Of a stretch of 64,000 nt of DNA, positions 51,693-59,993 are shown piece after piece. Both the position numbers and the translations under genes were made by a program. Source of the DNA: Bacillus_BD oryzisoli (GTDB lineage Bacteria; Bacillota; Bacilli; Bacillales; Cytobacillaceae). Numbering within the stretch: position 1 is the stretch's first letter; each line of letters begins with the position of its first letter. The notes beneath the pieces are model-generated. The model made no database searches. It saw nothing but the letters and a program-made list of their open reading frames with translations, and was not told where the DNA came from. The DNA lies in the NCBI RefSeq assembly GCF_036670025.1, contig NZ_CP137640.1, positions 2,948,001 to 3,012,000 of the forward strand. Direction: 5' to 3'.

Positions 51693-53515
51693 GTCAAAAT
51701 ACCTCACAATCGGCTCCCAATATCATGCATCGTGCCCGAGGTCCAAGGGGGATAAGTGGACCAGTCGAAAAAGCAAAAGATCGGAAAGGAACATTGCGAA
51801 GAATTTGGCGCTATATGGAAATGCAAAAGGCTGCCCTTATTGCATCCGTTCTTTTTGTCATTATTTCAACCTTGTTAAGTCTTGTTGGTCCGTATTTAAT
51901 CGGGGTCATCATTGATCACTATATCCTTCCAAAGGATATGAAAGGGACGTTCAGACTTTTAGTGTTACTTGCTGTTATTTATTCAGCTACAGCACTGTTT
52001 ACCTGGCTGCAATCCTTCACAATGGTTCGGGTATCGCTTCATACGATTCGCCAATTGCGTCAGGATTTATATGATAAATTTCAAACCCTATCGTTACAAT
52101 TTTTTGATAAACGTTCACATGGGGATTTGATGAGCAGGGTAACGAATGATATTGAAAGCTTAAATAGTGCACTCAGTCAAAGTGTTATCCAAATTTTATC
52201 AACAGTATTAATGGCAACAGGAATTACCATTGCTATGTTTTCGCTCAATTGGGTCCTGGCTATAACCGCTTTATTGATTATACCCGTCATGATCTTTACG
52301 ACGAAAAAAATTATCAAATACAGCAGCAGCTATTTTATCAAAAGACAACGGGATTTAGGTGAACTGAACGGATTTGTTGAAGAATCGATTTCAGGGAGCG
52401 AAGTTGTCACGCTTTTTGGCAAGGAAGAAAAAATGAATCTGAAATTCTCAGAGATCAATGAAAGTTTACGTCATTCGGCAATGAATGCCGATATGGTATC
52501 AGGCTTTGTCGGACCAACGAATAACTTTATCAATAATTTGGGTTTAGGCTTACTCATCGGGGCAGGTGCCGTCATGACGGTGGAGGGAATGACGACCGTT
52601 GGCGTTATTGCTGCATTTGTTACCTATTCTCGTCAATTCTACCGCCCGATCAACCAGCTTTCGAGCCTGATCAATATATTTCAATCGGCGATCGCAGGTG
52701 CTGAACGGGTCTTTGAAGTGATGGATGAAACCCCGGATATTGTAGATAAACCTAATGCCATCTCTATCGATTCTTTAAAAGGAGATGTTGAATTTTCACA
52801 GGTTGATTTTAGCTATGAAACCGGAAAACTGGTCTTGAAAAATATTGATTTTCAAGTGAAAGCAGGGGAGAAAATTGCCTTGGTCGGCCCAACTGGATCC
52901 GGTAAAACCACGATTATTAATTTATTAATGCGGTTTTATGATGTAACGGCTGGTGAAATCAAAATCGACGGCTGGAATATAACCGATTATAAAATCAGTG
53001 ATCTGCGGAAAAAAATCGGCATTGTGCTTCAGGATACCTTTTTATTTTCCGGCACGATTATGGAAAACATCCGCTATGGGCGGCTGGAAGCAACAGATGA
53101 AGAAGTAATTGAAGCTGCAAAAATGGCTTCCGCACACAATTTTATCAAGCATTTGCCAAATGGTTATCAAACGACGATTACCTCCGGTGGTTCAAACTTA
53201 AGTCAGGGGCAGCGTCAGTTGCTCGCCATTGCGAGAGCCATTCTAGCCGATACAGACATTCTCATACTTGATGAAGCGACTTCAAGCATTGATACAAGAA
53301 CGGAAATGGAAATACAAAGAGGGCTTAACCATTTAATGGAAGGACGCACTAGTTTTGTGATTGCACACCGATTAAAAACAATCGAAAATGCTGATCAGAT
53401 ATTGGTTATTCAGAATGGGGAAATAATTGAAAAAGGGACGCATGAAGAACTTCTTAAGAATAAAGGATTTTACTGCAGGATGTATGAGGGTCAGTTTAGT
53501 CTTGGGGAAAAGTAA
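51689..53515 (+). CDS. Heterodimeric ABC exporter, half 2 (canonical ATPase)
   Basis: A 608-residue half-transporter with a 40-residue N-terminal extension rich in basic residues, six membrane helices and a complete ATPase: GPTGSGKTT, NLSQGQRQ signature, ILILDEATSSIDT with catalytic Glu, and FVIAHRLKTI with the switch His. Similar to YfiC. Together with half 1 it makes an asymmetric exporter; the signature of this half reads LSQGQ while that of half 1 reads LSGGQ, also as in the class. The ATGA overlap ensures equal translation. A terminator follows about 115 bases later. Confidence 0.88.
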   Translation: MSQNTSQSAPNIMHRARGPRGISGPVEKAKDRKGTLRRIWRYMEMQKAALIASVLFVIISTLLSLVGPYLIGVIIDHYILPKDMKGTFRLLVLLAVIYSATALFTWLQSFTMVRVSLHTIRQLRQDLYDKFQTLSLQFFDKRSHGDLMSRVTNDIESLNSALSQSVIQILSTVLMATGITIAMFSLNWVLAITALLIIPVMIFTTKKIIKYSSSYFIKRQRDLGELNGFVEESISGSEVVTLFGKEEKMNLKFSEINESLRHSAMNADMVSGFVGPTNNFINNLGLGLLIGAGAVMTVEGMTTVGVIAAFVTYSRQFYRPINQLSSLINIFQSAIAGAERVFEVMDETPDIVDKPNAISIDSLKGDVEFSQVDFSYETGKLVLKNIDFQVKAGEKIALVGPTGSGKTTIINLLMRFYDVTAGEIKIDGWNITDYKISDLRKKIGIVLQDTFLFSGTIMENIRYGRLEATDEEVIEAAKMASAHNFIKHLPNGYQTTITSGGSNLSQGQRQLLAIARAILADTDILILDEATSSIDTRTEMEIQRGLNHLMEGRTSFVIAHRLKTIENADQILVIQNGEIIEKGTHEELLKNKGFYCRMYEGQFSLGEK

Positions 53516-53913
53516 AGGGATTATTGTTTTGTTGATGAGTAATATATTAAATATTTAGTCTACTGATTTGAACCCGATCACCGGTATCTTGAGAATCAAT
53601 CTAGTTTGTTTTGAACGTAAAAACACCCACAAATATTGTTAAAACAATGTTTGTGGGTGTTTTTTTATTTAGCAGGAAAAAAATCAAGCGAGACTAACGA
53701 AGTCAAAAATACATTGCAAAAATGATCTGCCCATCCTGTGAGAGCTATTAAAATCCTTAAATATCCACTCTTTACACATAAAATATAATTTAATCCTCAC
53801 TATATTTCAAAATTGGTAGACAAAATGTGTGTTAAAGTATTCAAAAAATGTCGCATAACCAGAATTTCTAGCATATTTTATAATAACCAAGAGGAAAGGT
53901 AGAGGTTACAAAA
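53516..53913. other. Intergenic stretch with a terminator
   Basis: Contains the ABC exporter terminator at 53628-53667. The remaining sequence is AT-rich and no further gene or known motif is seen. A GAGGAAAGG box lies before the next gene. Confidence 0.5.
53628..53667 (+). terminator. Terminator of the ABC exporter operon
   Basis: AAAACACCCACAAA and TTTGTGGGTGTTTT pair, with an inner ATTGTT/AACAAT stem, followed by T-residues. Confidence 0.85.
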
Positions 53914-54546
53914 ATGTCTCGAATTCTCGCCATTTCTGATATTCATGGTCATGTTGAAGGAGTTAAAATTCTTTTAGAGATGGCCAAATATGACCCGAAA
54001 TCGGACAAGTTATTTCTACTCGGAGATTTTATTGATAGACGTCCATTTACATGGAGCTCAATTGAATACATTATAGAACTGACCGAAAAAGGGGCTGATG
54101 CAATTCTAGGAAATACCGATTGCTTTTACAAGAAGAAAAAAAATGGGTATATAAATAAGAAGCTCTTGCCTCGCTCTACGATTAAATTTATTGAATCCTT
54201 GCCCTTATATATCGAGTATGAAGACTTTTTATTCGTTCATGCTGGAATTCGTCCAGGTTTTCCTCTCCATCTGCAATCTTTCAAGGATTTAACAGACATT
54301 CGGGAACCCTTTTGGAAAACCGCTTACCCATTTTCCAAATTTGTAGTGTTTGGGCACACTCCTACCGAAAAGATGGGAGCGAAGCCTGGAGAAATTTGGA
54401 TGGGACCAGGAATGCTTGGGATTGATACAGGGGCGAAACATCACTATCGATTAACTTTAGTTAACTTAACGGAATACATCAGTTATTCTATATCAACAAA
54501 CCCCAAGCACCTGTATAAAGATTTACGTATTTCATACTTTAAGTAG
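53914..54546 (+). CDS. PP2A-like/PrpE-type metallophosphoesterase
   Basis: A 210-residue serine/threonine phosphatase-like metallophosphoesterase with SDIHGHVEG (about residues 8-16), LLGDFIDRR (about 35-43), FVHAGIRPG and FGHTPTEK, and GIDTGAKH near the C-terminus. The third motif is GNTD where GNHD or GNHE is usual, so the conserved histidine (general acid) is replaced by threonine. The other metal ligands are in place. Relatives act on protein phosphates or dinucleoside tetraphosphates. A single-gene unit with its own terminator. Confidence 0.8.
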   Translation: MSRILAISDIHGHVEGVKILLEMAKYDPKSDKLFLLGDFIDRRPFTWSSIEYIIELTEKGADAILGNTDCFYKKKKNGYINKKLLPRSTIKFIESLPLYIEYEDFLFVHAGIRPGFPLHLQSFKDLTDIREPFWKTAYPFSKFVVFGHTPTEKMGAKPGEIWMGPGMLGIDTGAKHHYRLTLVNLTEYISYSISTNPKHLYKDLRISYFK

Positions 54547-54611
54547 TTCCATCATTCTCTAATGAAGATTTGAACATTACTTTAGACATACCATGTATAA
54601 GGGTAAGAGGG

Positions 54612-54652
54612 AAGAGTCATGGGATAGAAATGTCCCACGACTCTTTATTTTT
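54612..54652 (+). terminator. Terminator after the phosphoesterase gene
   Basis: AAGAGTCATGGGA and TCCCACGACTCTT pair with one mismatch around an 8-base loop, followed by TATTTTTT. Confidence 0.75.
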
Positions 54653-55050
54653 TACATAAAGCACCAACACTAGTAAAACTTTATACCCTAAGACTATAAA
54701 GATTATAAAAACCCATTAGTAATTATATGTTAAAATGTAAATATATCGACCTGACACAGATCTTAGAAAAGATCGAATGATTTTAGAAAGAATATACAAA
54801 TTAAAATTAATCTAAAATTGAGTCCACACCGTTGTGTTATTTGAAACAACCCGCTTTTAAATAGATTCTTCTTACTATATAATAGAATTGTAAAAAAATA
54901 TTTTAATATTTAAACAATAGTGATACACTATAATGTAAGAATCTTGGTCCAGAAATGATGTGTGACTAAGTCGCGCCTGGCTTGCTTTGATTTCTAGTAG
55001 GGAGCGCTTACATCCTTTCTGTAAATCTTTAGGGTTAGGGATGGTAGAAT
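54653..55050. other. Leader region of mqo
   Basis: AT-rich sequence with a clear -10 box TATAAT at 54929-54934 (its -35 is weak) and a catabolite-response-like site at 54999-55012. No coding sequence recognised. Confidence 0.5.
54999..55012 (+). promoter_or_regulatory. Possible CcpA site (cre) before mqo
   Basis: AGGGAGCGCTTACA matches the palindromic cre consensus TGTAAGCGCTTACA fully in its right half and partly in its left. It lies about 70 bases downstream of a TATAAT box and 39 bases before mqo, a position where CcpA would block transcription as a road-block. Confidence 0.5.
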
Positions 55051-56577
55051 ATGAGTAACAGACAAACTAAAACAGATGTAATCTTAATTGGTGCCGGAAT
55101 CATGAGTGCAACATTGGGATCACTTCTAAAAGAATTAGTACCAGACTGGGAAATTACAGTATTTGAAAAGCTTGCAAACCCAGGTGAGGAAAGCTCTAAC
55201 GAATGGAATAATGCCGGAACGGGGCATGCGGCATTATGTGAGCTTAACTACACCGTTGAAAAGCCAGACGGTTCAATAGATATTAAAAAAGCAATAAATA
55301 TTAATGAACAATTTCAGCTTTCTATGCAATTTTGGTCATACCTTGTGAACAGTAAGCTAATCCGTAATCCGCAGGATTTTATCATGCCGCTGCCACATAT
55401 GAGTTTTGTTGAAGGGGAGCAAAATGTACAATTTTTAAAGAAACGTTTTGAAGCGCTATCAAACAATCCATTGTTCCAAGGCATGGAATTTTCCGATGAG
55501 CCGGAAAAACTAAAGGAATGGATTCCACTTATGATGAATGATCGTTCTTCTGATGAACCGATCGCAGCAACGAAAATCAATTCTGGTACAGATGTTAACT
55601 TTGGCGCATTAACACGTATGCTGTTTGAACACTTAGAAAGTAAAAATGTTAACATTCATTACAATCATAGTGTTGATAATATCAAACGAACAAATGATGG
55701 TTCTTGGGAATTAAAAGTAAAAAATCTTAATAGCGGTTCTGTCGAGCACCATACAGCTAAATTTGTCTTTATCGGAGGCGGGGGCGGTAGTCTTCATTTA
55801 CTGCAAAAATCAGGCATTCCTGAAGGCAAACATATAGGCGGTTTCCCTGTAAGCGGACTATTTATGGTGTGTAATAATCCGGAAGTTGTTGAGCAGCATC
55901 ATGCAAAAGTATACGGAAAAGCGAAGGTTGGCGCTCCGCCAATGTCTGTTCCTCACCTTGATACAAGATTTATCGATAATAAAAAATCGCTGTTATTTGG
56001 ACCATTCGCTGGCTTCTCACCAAAGTTCTTAAAAACCGGCTCTATGATGGATTTAATTACATCTGTTAAACCAAATAATGTCTTAACGATGCTGGCTGCA
56101 GGGGCAAAAGAAATGGCCTTAACTAAATACCTCATTCAGCAGGTTATGTTATCGAAAGAACAACGCATGGAAGAGTTACGTGAGTTTATCCCGAACGCTA
56201 ATAGTGAGGATTGGGACTTAGTAGTTGCCGGACAGCGTGTACAGGTTATTAAAGATACTGAAGCTGGAAAAGGAACGCTGCAATTTGGTACAGAAGTGGT
56301 TAGTGCAGCTGATGGCTCTATTGCTGCATTACTTGGCGCATCACCAGGTGCTTCAACTGCTGTATCTGTCATGCTTAAAGTATTAAATCAATGCTTCCCG
56401 CAGCATATCAAGGCATGGGAACCAAAATTAAAAGAAATGATTCCTTCATATGGGTTATCACTATTGGAAAACCCAGAATTAATCGACAAAATTCATACCT
56501 CAACAGCACAGTCACTAGGCTTAGCTGATAAGAAACAGGAAAAAGTAAAAGAAGAAAGAGTGCTTGAACTGGTATAA
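55051..56577 (+). CDS. mqo: Malate:quinone oxidoreductase
   Basis: A 508-residue FAD-dependent malate dehydrogenase (quinone). The FAD motif DVILIGAGIMSATLGSLLKE (about residues 9-28) is followed by FEKLANPGEESSNEWNNAGTGHA (about 39-61), a signature of Mqo. GGGGGSLHLLQKSGIPEGKH and the C-terminal LGASPGASTAVSVMLKVL are also typical. It oxidises malate to oxaloacetate and passes electrons to menaquinone, at the membrane face. A single-gene unit with a cre-like site upstream and a long terminator downstream. A GGGTTAGGGATGG box precedes ATG. Confidence 0.93.
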   Translation: MSNRQTKTDVILIGAGIMSATLGSLLKELVPDWEITVFEKLANPGEESSNEWNNAGTGHAALCELNYTVEKPDGSIDIKKAININEQFQLSMQFWSYLVNSKLIRNPQDFIMPLPHMSFVEGEQNVQFLKKRFEALSNNPLFQGMEFSDEPEKLKEWIPLMMNDRSSDEPIAATKINSGTDVNFGALTRMLFEHLESKNVNIHYNHSVDNIKRTNDGSWELKVKNLNSGSVEHHTAKFVFIGGGGGSLHLLQKSGIPEGKHIGGFPVSGLFMVCNNPEVVEQHHAKVYGKAKVGAPPMSVPHLDTRFIDNKKSLLFGPFAGFSPKFLKTGSMMDLITSVKPNNVLTMLAAGAKEMALTKYLIQQVMLSKEQRMEELREFIPNANSEDWDLVVAGQRVQVIKDTEAGKGTLQFGTEVVSAADGSIAALLGASPGASTAVSVMLKVLNQCFPQHIKAWEPKLKEMIPSYGLSLLENPELIDKIHTSTAQSLGLADKKQEKVKEERVLELV

Positions 56578-56944
56578 TAAAGGTTTTTTAGCCCTTGTTT
56601 GCGAATTTTGTTATATGAAGTCGAGATTGTTTACGTTTTCAATGCAAAATTTGTAGATTAGTAGATTTTTTTATTGTTTCAGTAATTAATTATACTGGCT
56701 CAGTAACTACAGAACCGATTTTAACTGCTAAAAAAACTGCTCTCCAATAGTTAACCATGTTAACGATTGGGGTGCAGTTTTTTGTCGTTCGTCGAATCAT
56801 AAGCTCATTTTCAGACAATACTAGCAAATACTGATATAATGACATAGAAAAACTTACTTTAGTTAAGCTCTTTTCATGGTTAAAAGTGGTACATATTCTT
56901 TACTACTTACTTAAATATCTATCATACATAGGAGGTTATTATTT
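56578..56944. other. Intergenic stretch after mqo
   Basis: Contains the mqo terminator at 56730-56784 and otherwise AT-rich sequence. A TAGGAGG box lies directly before the next gene. Confidence 0.5.
56730..56784 (+). terminator. Terminator of mqo
   Basis: AAAAAACTGC and GCAGTTTTTT enclose inner stems CCAAT/ATTGG and GTTAAC/GTTAAC. It ends in a T-run about 200 bases after the mqo stop. Confidence 0.8.
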
Positions 56945-57493
56945 ATGAATATTGTTGCTCTCGTAGGAAGTTTAAGGAAAGACTCTTACAATATGCAAAT
57001 AGCCAAAACAATGCAGGAGCGCTATGAAGGCCAATTAAACATTCAGATTGCCGACATTGGTTCACTTCCCTTTTACGACCAGGACCAAGAAAACAATCCG
57101 CCACAATCAGTAAAGGAATTCAAAGAATCCATCGCGAATGCAGATGGAGTGATTATCATCACTCCTGAATTTAACTGGTCCGTTCCAGGTGTATTAAAAA
57201 ATGCAATTGACTGGGCGTCCAGAGTAGAAAAAGTGTTCATCAATAAGCCTGTCATGACTCTTGGGGCCACACTAGGAATGCTTGGAACTGTTCGTGCGCA
57301 AATGCATTTGCGTGAAATTCTATCATCCCCAGGTGTGCAAGCGAGAGTTCTGCCACCGGGAGGCAATGAAATTCTGATTGGTCTAGTGCAACAAAAAGTA
57401 GATGTTAAAACAGGCAAACTGGTCGATGAGAATACCCTTCATTTCTTAGATGATAAAGTAAATATGTTTATTGATTTTGTAAAATCTGTTTAA
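56945..57493 (+). CDS. NADPH-dependent FMN reductase
   Basis: A 182-residue flavodoxin-like reductase of the NADPH-dependent FMN reductase family: VALVGSLRKDSYNMQIAKTM at the phosphate-binding loop and ITPEFNWSVPGVLKNAIDWA (about residues 76-95) for the isoalloxazine ring. Relatives reduce azo dyes, quinones or chromate. A TAGGAGG box lies 10 bases before ATG. Single-gene unit with a terminator 16 bases after the stop. Confidence 0.87.
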   Translation: MNIVALVGSLRKDSYNMQIAKTMQERYEGQLNIQIADIGSLPFYDQDQENNPPQSVKEFKESIANADGVIIITPEFNWSVPGVLKNAIDWASRVEKVFINKPVMTLGATLGMLGTVRAQMHLREILSSPGVQARVLPPGGNEILIGLVQQKVDVKTGKLVDENTLHFLDDKVNMFIDFVKSV

Positions 57494-57508
57494 TAAAACA
57501 TAGCAGAG

Positions 57509-57538
57509 AAGGAGAGCTTATAATGCTCTCCTTTTTTT
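57509..57538 (+). terminator. Terminator of the FMN reductase gene
   Basis: AAGGAGAGC and GCTCTCCTT pair perfectly around a 7-base loop, followed by TTTTTT. Confidence 0.85.
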
Positions 57539-57609
57539 ATTTGTAAAACTAATCTATCTACTTTTGGTATTAAAAAGTAGATATCAATCATAAAATTCGG
57601 ATTAATTTT

Positions 57610-57683
57610 TGTGAAAAGTATTGTCAAACTAATCAAAGTGCCATATAATAACCCTAACAAATAACATGTTAGAAAACATAACA
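57610..57683 (+). promoter_or_regulatory. glnA promoter with two GlnR/TnrA boxes
   Basis: A sigma-A promoter TTGTCA (57621-57626) and TATAAT (57644-57649) with 17 bases between. A GlnR/TnrA-type box TGTGAAAAGTATTGTCA (57610-57626, one deviation from TGTNA-N7-TNACA) covers the -35. A second box, TGTTAGAAAACATAACA (57667-57683), fits the consensus exactly and lies just after the start of transcription. This is the arrangement expected for nitrogen-dependent repression. Confidence 0.8.
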
Positions 57684-57705
57684 TGAACGCGAGGGGAAAT
57701 GTGAC

Positions 57706-59061
57706 ATGACAGAAATGTTAATCGTAAATGAAACAATGATTTTAAAAAACATAAAAGAAACTATTAAAGAAAAAAGTGTTGAACTTTTACATTTACAATT
57801 TGTAGATATCGAAGGAATTTTAAAGCATGTCACCGTAACATCTGAACAATTTGAGGATGTAGTCGAAGGGAAAATCATGTTTGACGGATCTTCGATAAAA
57901 GGTTTTTCACCGATCAATCAATCAGATCTTTATCTGAAGCCAGATTTAAATACATTTGCTGTTCTTCCTTGGTCTGTTGAAGATGGTTATTCGGAAGCAC
58001 GTTTCTTATGTTCAGTAACTAACCCTGATGGAACTCTTTTTGACGGCGATACAAGAAATGTCTTAAAGAAAACAATGGAACGGGCAGCAGAAAAAGGGTA
58101 CACAATTTCCGTAGGACCTGAGTTAGAATTCTTTTTATTTAAAACAGATGAAAATGGTTTCGCAACCCAGGAAATTAGTGACAAAGGCGGTTATTTTGAG
58201 CCTTCTCCACAGGATTTGGGCGAAAGAGTTCGATTAGAAATTTACCGTGCTTTAAAGGCTATGGGCTTTACCATCGAAGCATCTCACCATGAGGTTGCAG
58301 AAGGCCAGCATGAAATTAATTTTAAATATGCTGATGCCCTAACGGCAGCCGATTTGGCTACTACCTATAAATGGGTAGTGAAAACCGTTGCACAGAAATT
58401 CGGTTTGCATGCTACCTTTATGCCAAAGCCAGTATTTGGAATCAACGGTTCCGGAATGCATGTAAATATGTCCTTCTTTAAAGGCAGTGAAAATGCCTTC
58501 TTTGATCCTTCCGATGAACTGCAATTATCAGAAAAAGCATACCAATTCATTGCAGGAGTTTTGGAAAACGTGAAAAGCTTTGCTGCCGTAACGAACCCGC
58601 TCGTAAACTCTTATAAGCGTTTGGTACCCGGCTATGAGGCACCTTGCTATCTAGCTTGGTCGGCTTCAAATCGTTCAGCGCTGATTCGTATACCGGCCAA
58701 AAAAGGGCTTGCAACTCGTGTAGAATTACGCTGTCCGGATCCGTCATCAAACCCTTATTTAACGTTTGCCGTTATCGCATCTGCTGGTTTAGATGGCATT
58801 GAGAAAGAGCTCAATGCTCCAACTCCGATTAATGAAGATATCTTCCATATGACAGAGGGAAGAAGAGCGGAACTTGGCATTGATAACCTGCCAGGGAGCT
58901 TAAAGGAAGCCATCAACGAATTAGAAGGAAGCGAATTTGCCCACAATGCATTAGGCGACCACGTCTATAACGAATATGTTTCCATGAAAAAAGCAGAATG
59001 GGACAGCTACCGTACCGCTGTTCACGCTTGGGAAATTGAAAACTATCATTCTAAATTCTAA
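57706..59061 (+). CDS. glnA: Glutamine synthetase, type I
   Basis: A 451-residue type I-alpha glutamine synthetase: MFDGSSIKGFSPINQSDLYL (about residues 52-71), GPELEFFLFK, the glutamate- and ATP-binding INGSGMHVNMSFF and LVNSYKRLVPGYEAPCYLAW, and ELRCPDPSSNPYL. The adenylylation site of proteobacterial enzymes is absent, as in other Bacillaceae. It makes glutamine from glutamate, ammonia and ATP. Unlike the usual glnRA arrangement no glnR lies upstream, so this may be a second glutamine synthetase. Its promoter carries GlnR/TnrA-type boxes. The start ATG follows GAGGGGAAATG. Confidence 0.93.
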   Translation: MTEMLIVNETMILKNIKETIKEKSVELLHLQFVDIEGILKHVTVTSEQFEDVVEGKIMFDGSSIKGFSPINQSDLYLKPDLNTFAVLPWSVEDGYSEARFLCSVTNPDGTLFDGDTRNVLKKTMERAAEKGYTISVGPELEFFLFKTDENGFATQEISDKGGYFEPSPQDLGERVRLEIYRALKAMGFTIEASHHEVAEGQHEINFKYADALTAADLATTYKWVVKTVAQKFGLHATFMPKPVFGINGSGMHVNMSFFKGSENAFFDPSDELQLSEKAYQFIAGVLENVKSFAAVTNPLVNSYKRLVPGYEAPCYLAWSASNRSALIRIPAKKGLATRVELRCPDPSSNPYLTFAVIASAGLDGIEKELNAPTPINEDIFHMTEGRRAELGIDNLPGSLKEAINELEGSEFAHNALGDHVYNEYVSMKKAEWDSYRTAVHAWEIENYHSKF

Positions 59062-59075
59062 TAAACTACTGACTG

Positions 59076-59116
59076 ACTCTCAGGAGGCTGGAGAAATCCA
59101 GCTTTCTGAGTTTTTT
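59076..59116 (+). terminator. Terminator of glnA
   Basis: ACTCTCAG and CTGAGT enclose the perfect inner stem GCTGGA/TCCAGC; TTTTTT follows. Confidence 0.85.
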
Positions 59117-59192
59117 ATTTTGGGGAAAGTTACTTAAACTACTAATCATGAATCACAAAACTGCAGCGTATATAAAAAGGAAGGAGGCTGTT

Positions 59193-59930
59193 ATGGAACT
59201 AACATTAATATTGGAATACAGCTGGGTTTTCCTTATTTTGATTCTCTTAGAGGGACTGTTATCTGCCGATAATGCCTTAGTCTTGGCTATTATGTCCAAA
59301 CACTTGCCAAAGGAGCAGCAAAAAAAAGCCATCAATCTTGGCTTAATGCTAGCTTTTGTCTTTAGGATTGGTGCGATCTTTATCATTTCGTTCCTTTTCC
59401 ACGTCTGGCAGGTGCAGGCAATTGGAGCTGGTTATTTAATTTTTATCTCAATCAAACATCTGCTTAAAAAGGAAAAGGGAGAAAAGAAGGAAAAACAGAC
59501 AAGCTATCGAATGACGGTTGCACAGATTGCCTTAGCGGATATGGCCTTTGCAATTGATTCCATTTTAGCAGCTGTTGCACTTGTTATCGCACTGCCGAAT
59601 ACGCCATTGCCCACGATTGGCGGGATAGATGGAGCTCAATTTATTGTCATACTCTTAGGAGCTATTGCCGGCTTAATTGTGATACGGTTTGCCGCCAATT
59701 TCTTTGTTAAGATCCTTGTGAAACGACCAAGACTCGAAACAGCTGCTATGATTATCGTGGGGTGGGTAGGGGTAAAATTATTGATGCATACAATTGCGCA
59801 TCCGTCCATACACTTAATTTCCCACGAGTTTGTTGAAGGTCCTGTTTGGAAAACCATCTTCTGGTCCGTCATGCTGCTTATAGCTTTAGGTGGGTGGTTT
59901 TTATCAAAAGAAAAAAGAAGCAGGGGATAA
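59193..59930 (+). CDS. TerC family membrane protein (YkoY/YceF-like)
   Basis: About 245 residues with seven membrane segments and the two TerC half-signatures LILLEGLLSADNALVLAIMS and IALADMAFAIDSILAAVALV. A charged loop (KKEKGEKKEKQ) separates the halves. The start ATG 59193 follows AAGGAGGC; an in-frame ATG at 59148 has no such box. Members export manganese and support metallation of exoenzymes. It is only about 28% similar in pattern to the other TerC protein here by eye, so they belong to different branches (inference). No manganese riboswitch upstream. Confidence 0.85.
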   Translation: MELTLILEYSWVFLILILLEGLLSADNALVLAIMSKHLPKEQQKKAINLGLMLAFVFRIGAIFIISFLFHVWQVQAIGAGYLIFISIKHLLKKEKGEKKEKQTSYRMTVAQIALADMAFAIDSILAAVALVIALPNTPLPTIGGIDGAQFIVILLGAIAGLIVIRFAANFFVKILVKRPRLETAAMIIVGWVGVKLLMHTIAHPSIHLISHEFVEGPVWKTIFWSVMLLIALGGWFLSKEKRSRG

Positions 59931-59940
59931 TTAATAAAAT

Positions 59941-59964
59941 AGGGGGGACAATATTGTCCCCCCT
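59941..59964. terminator. Perfect palindrome between convergent genes
   Basis: AGGGGGGACAATATTGTCCCCCCT is a perfect 24-base palindrome 10 bases after the TerC stop and 30 bases from the end of the convergent carboxynorspermidine synthase-like gene. It can fold on either strand, but no T-run follows. Confidence 0.5.
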
Positions 59965-59993
59965 CGAATATTTGGAAGCAAGAGAACCTGGGC

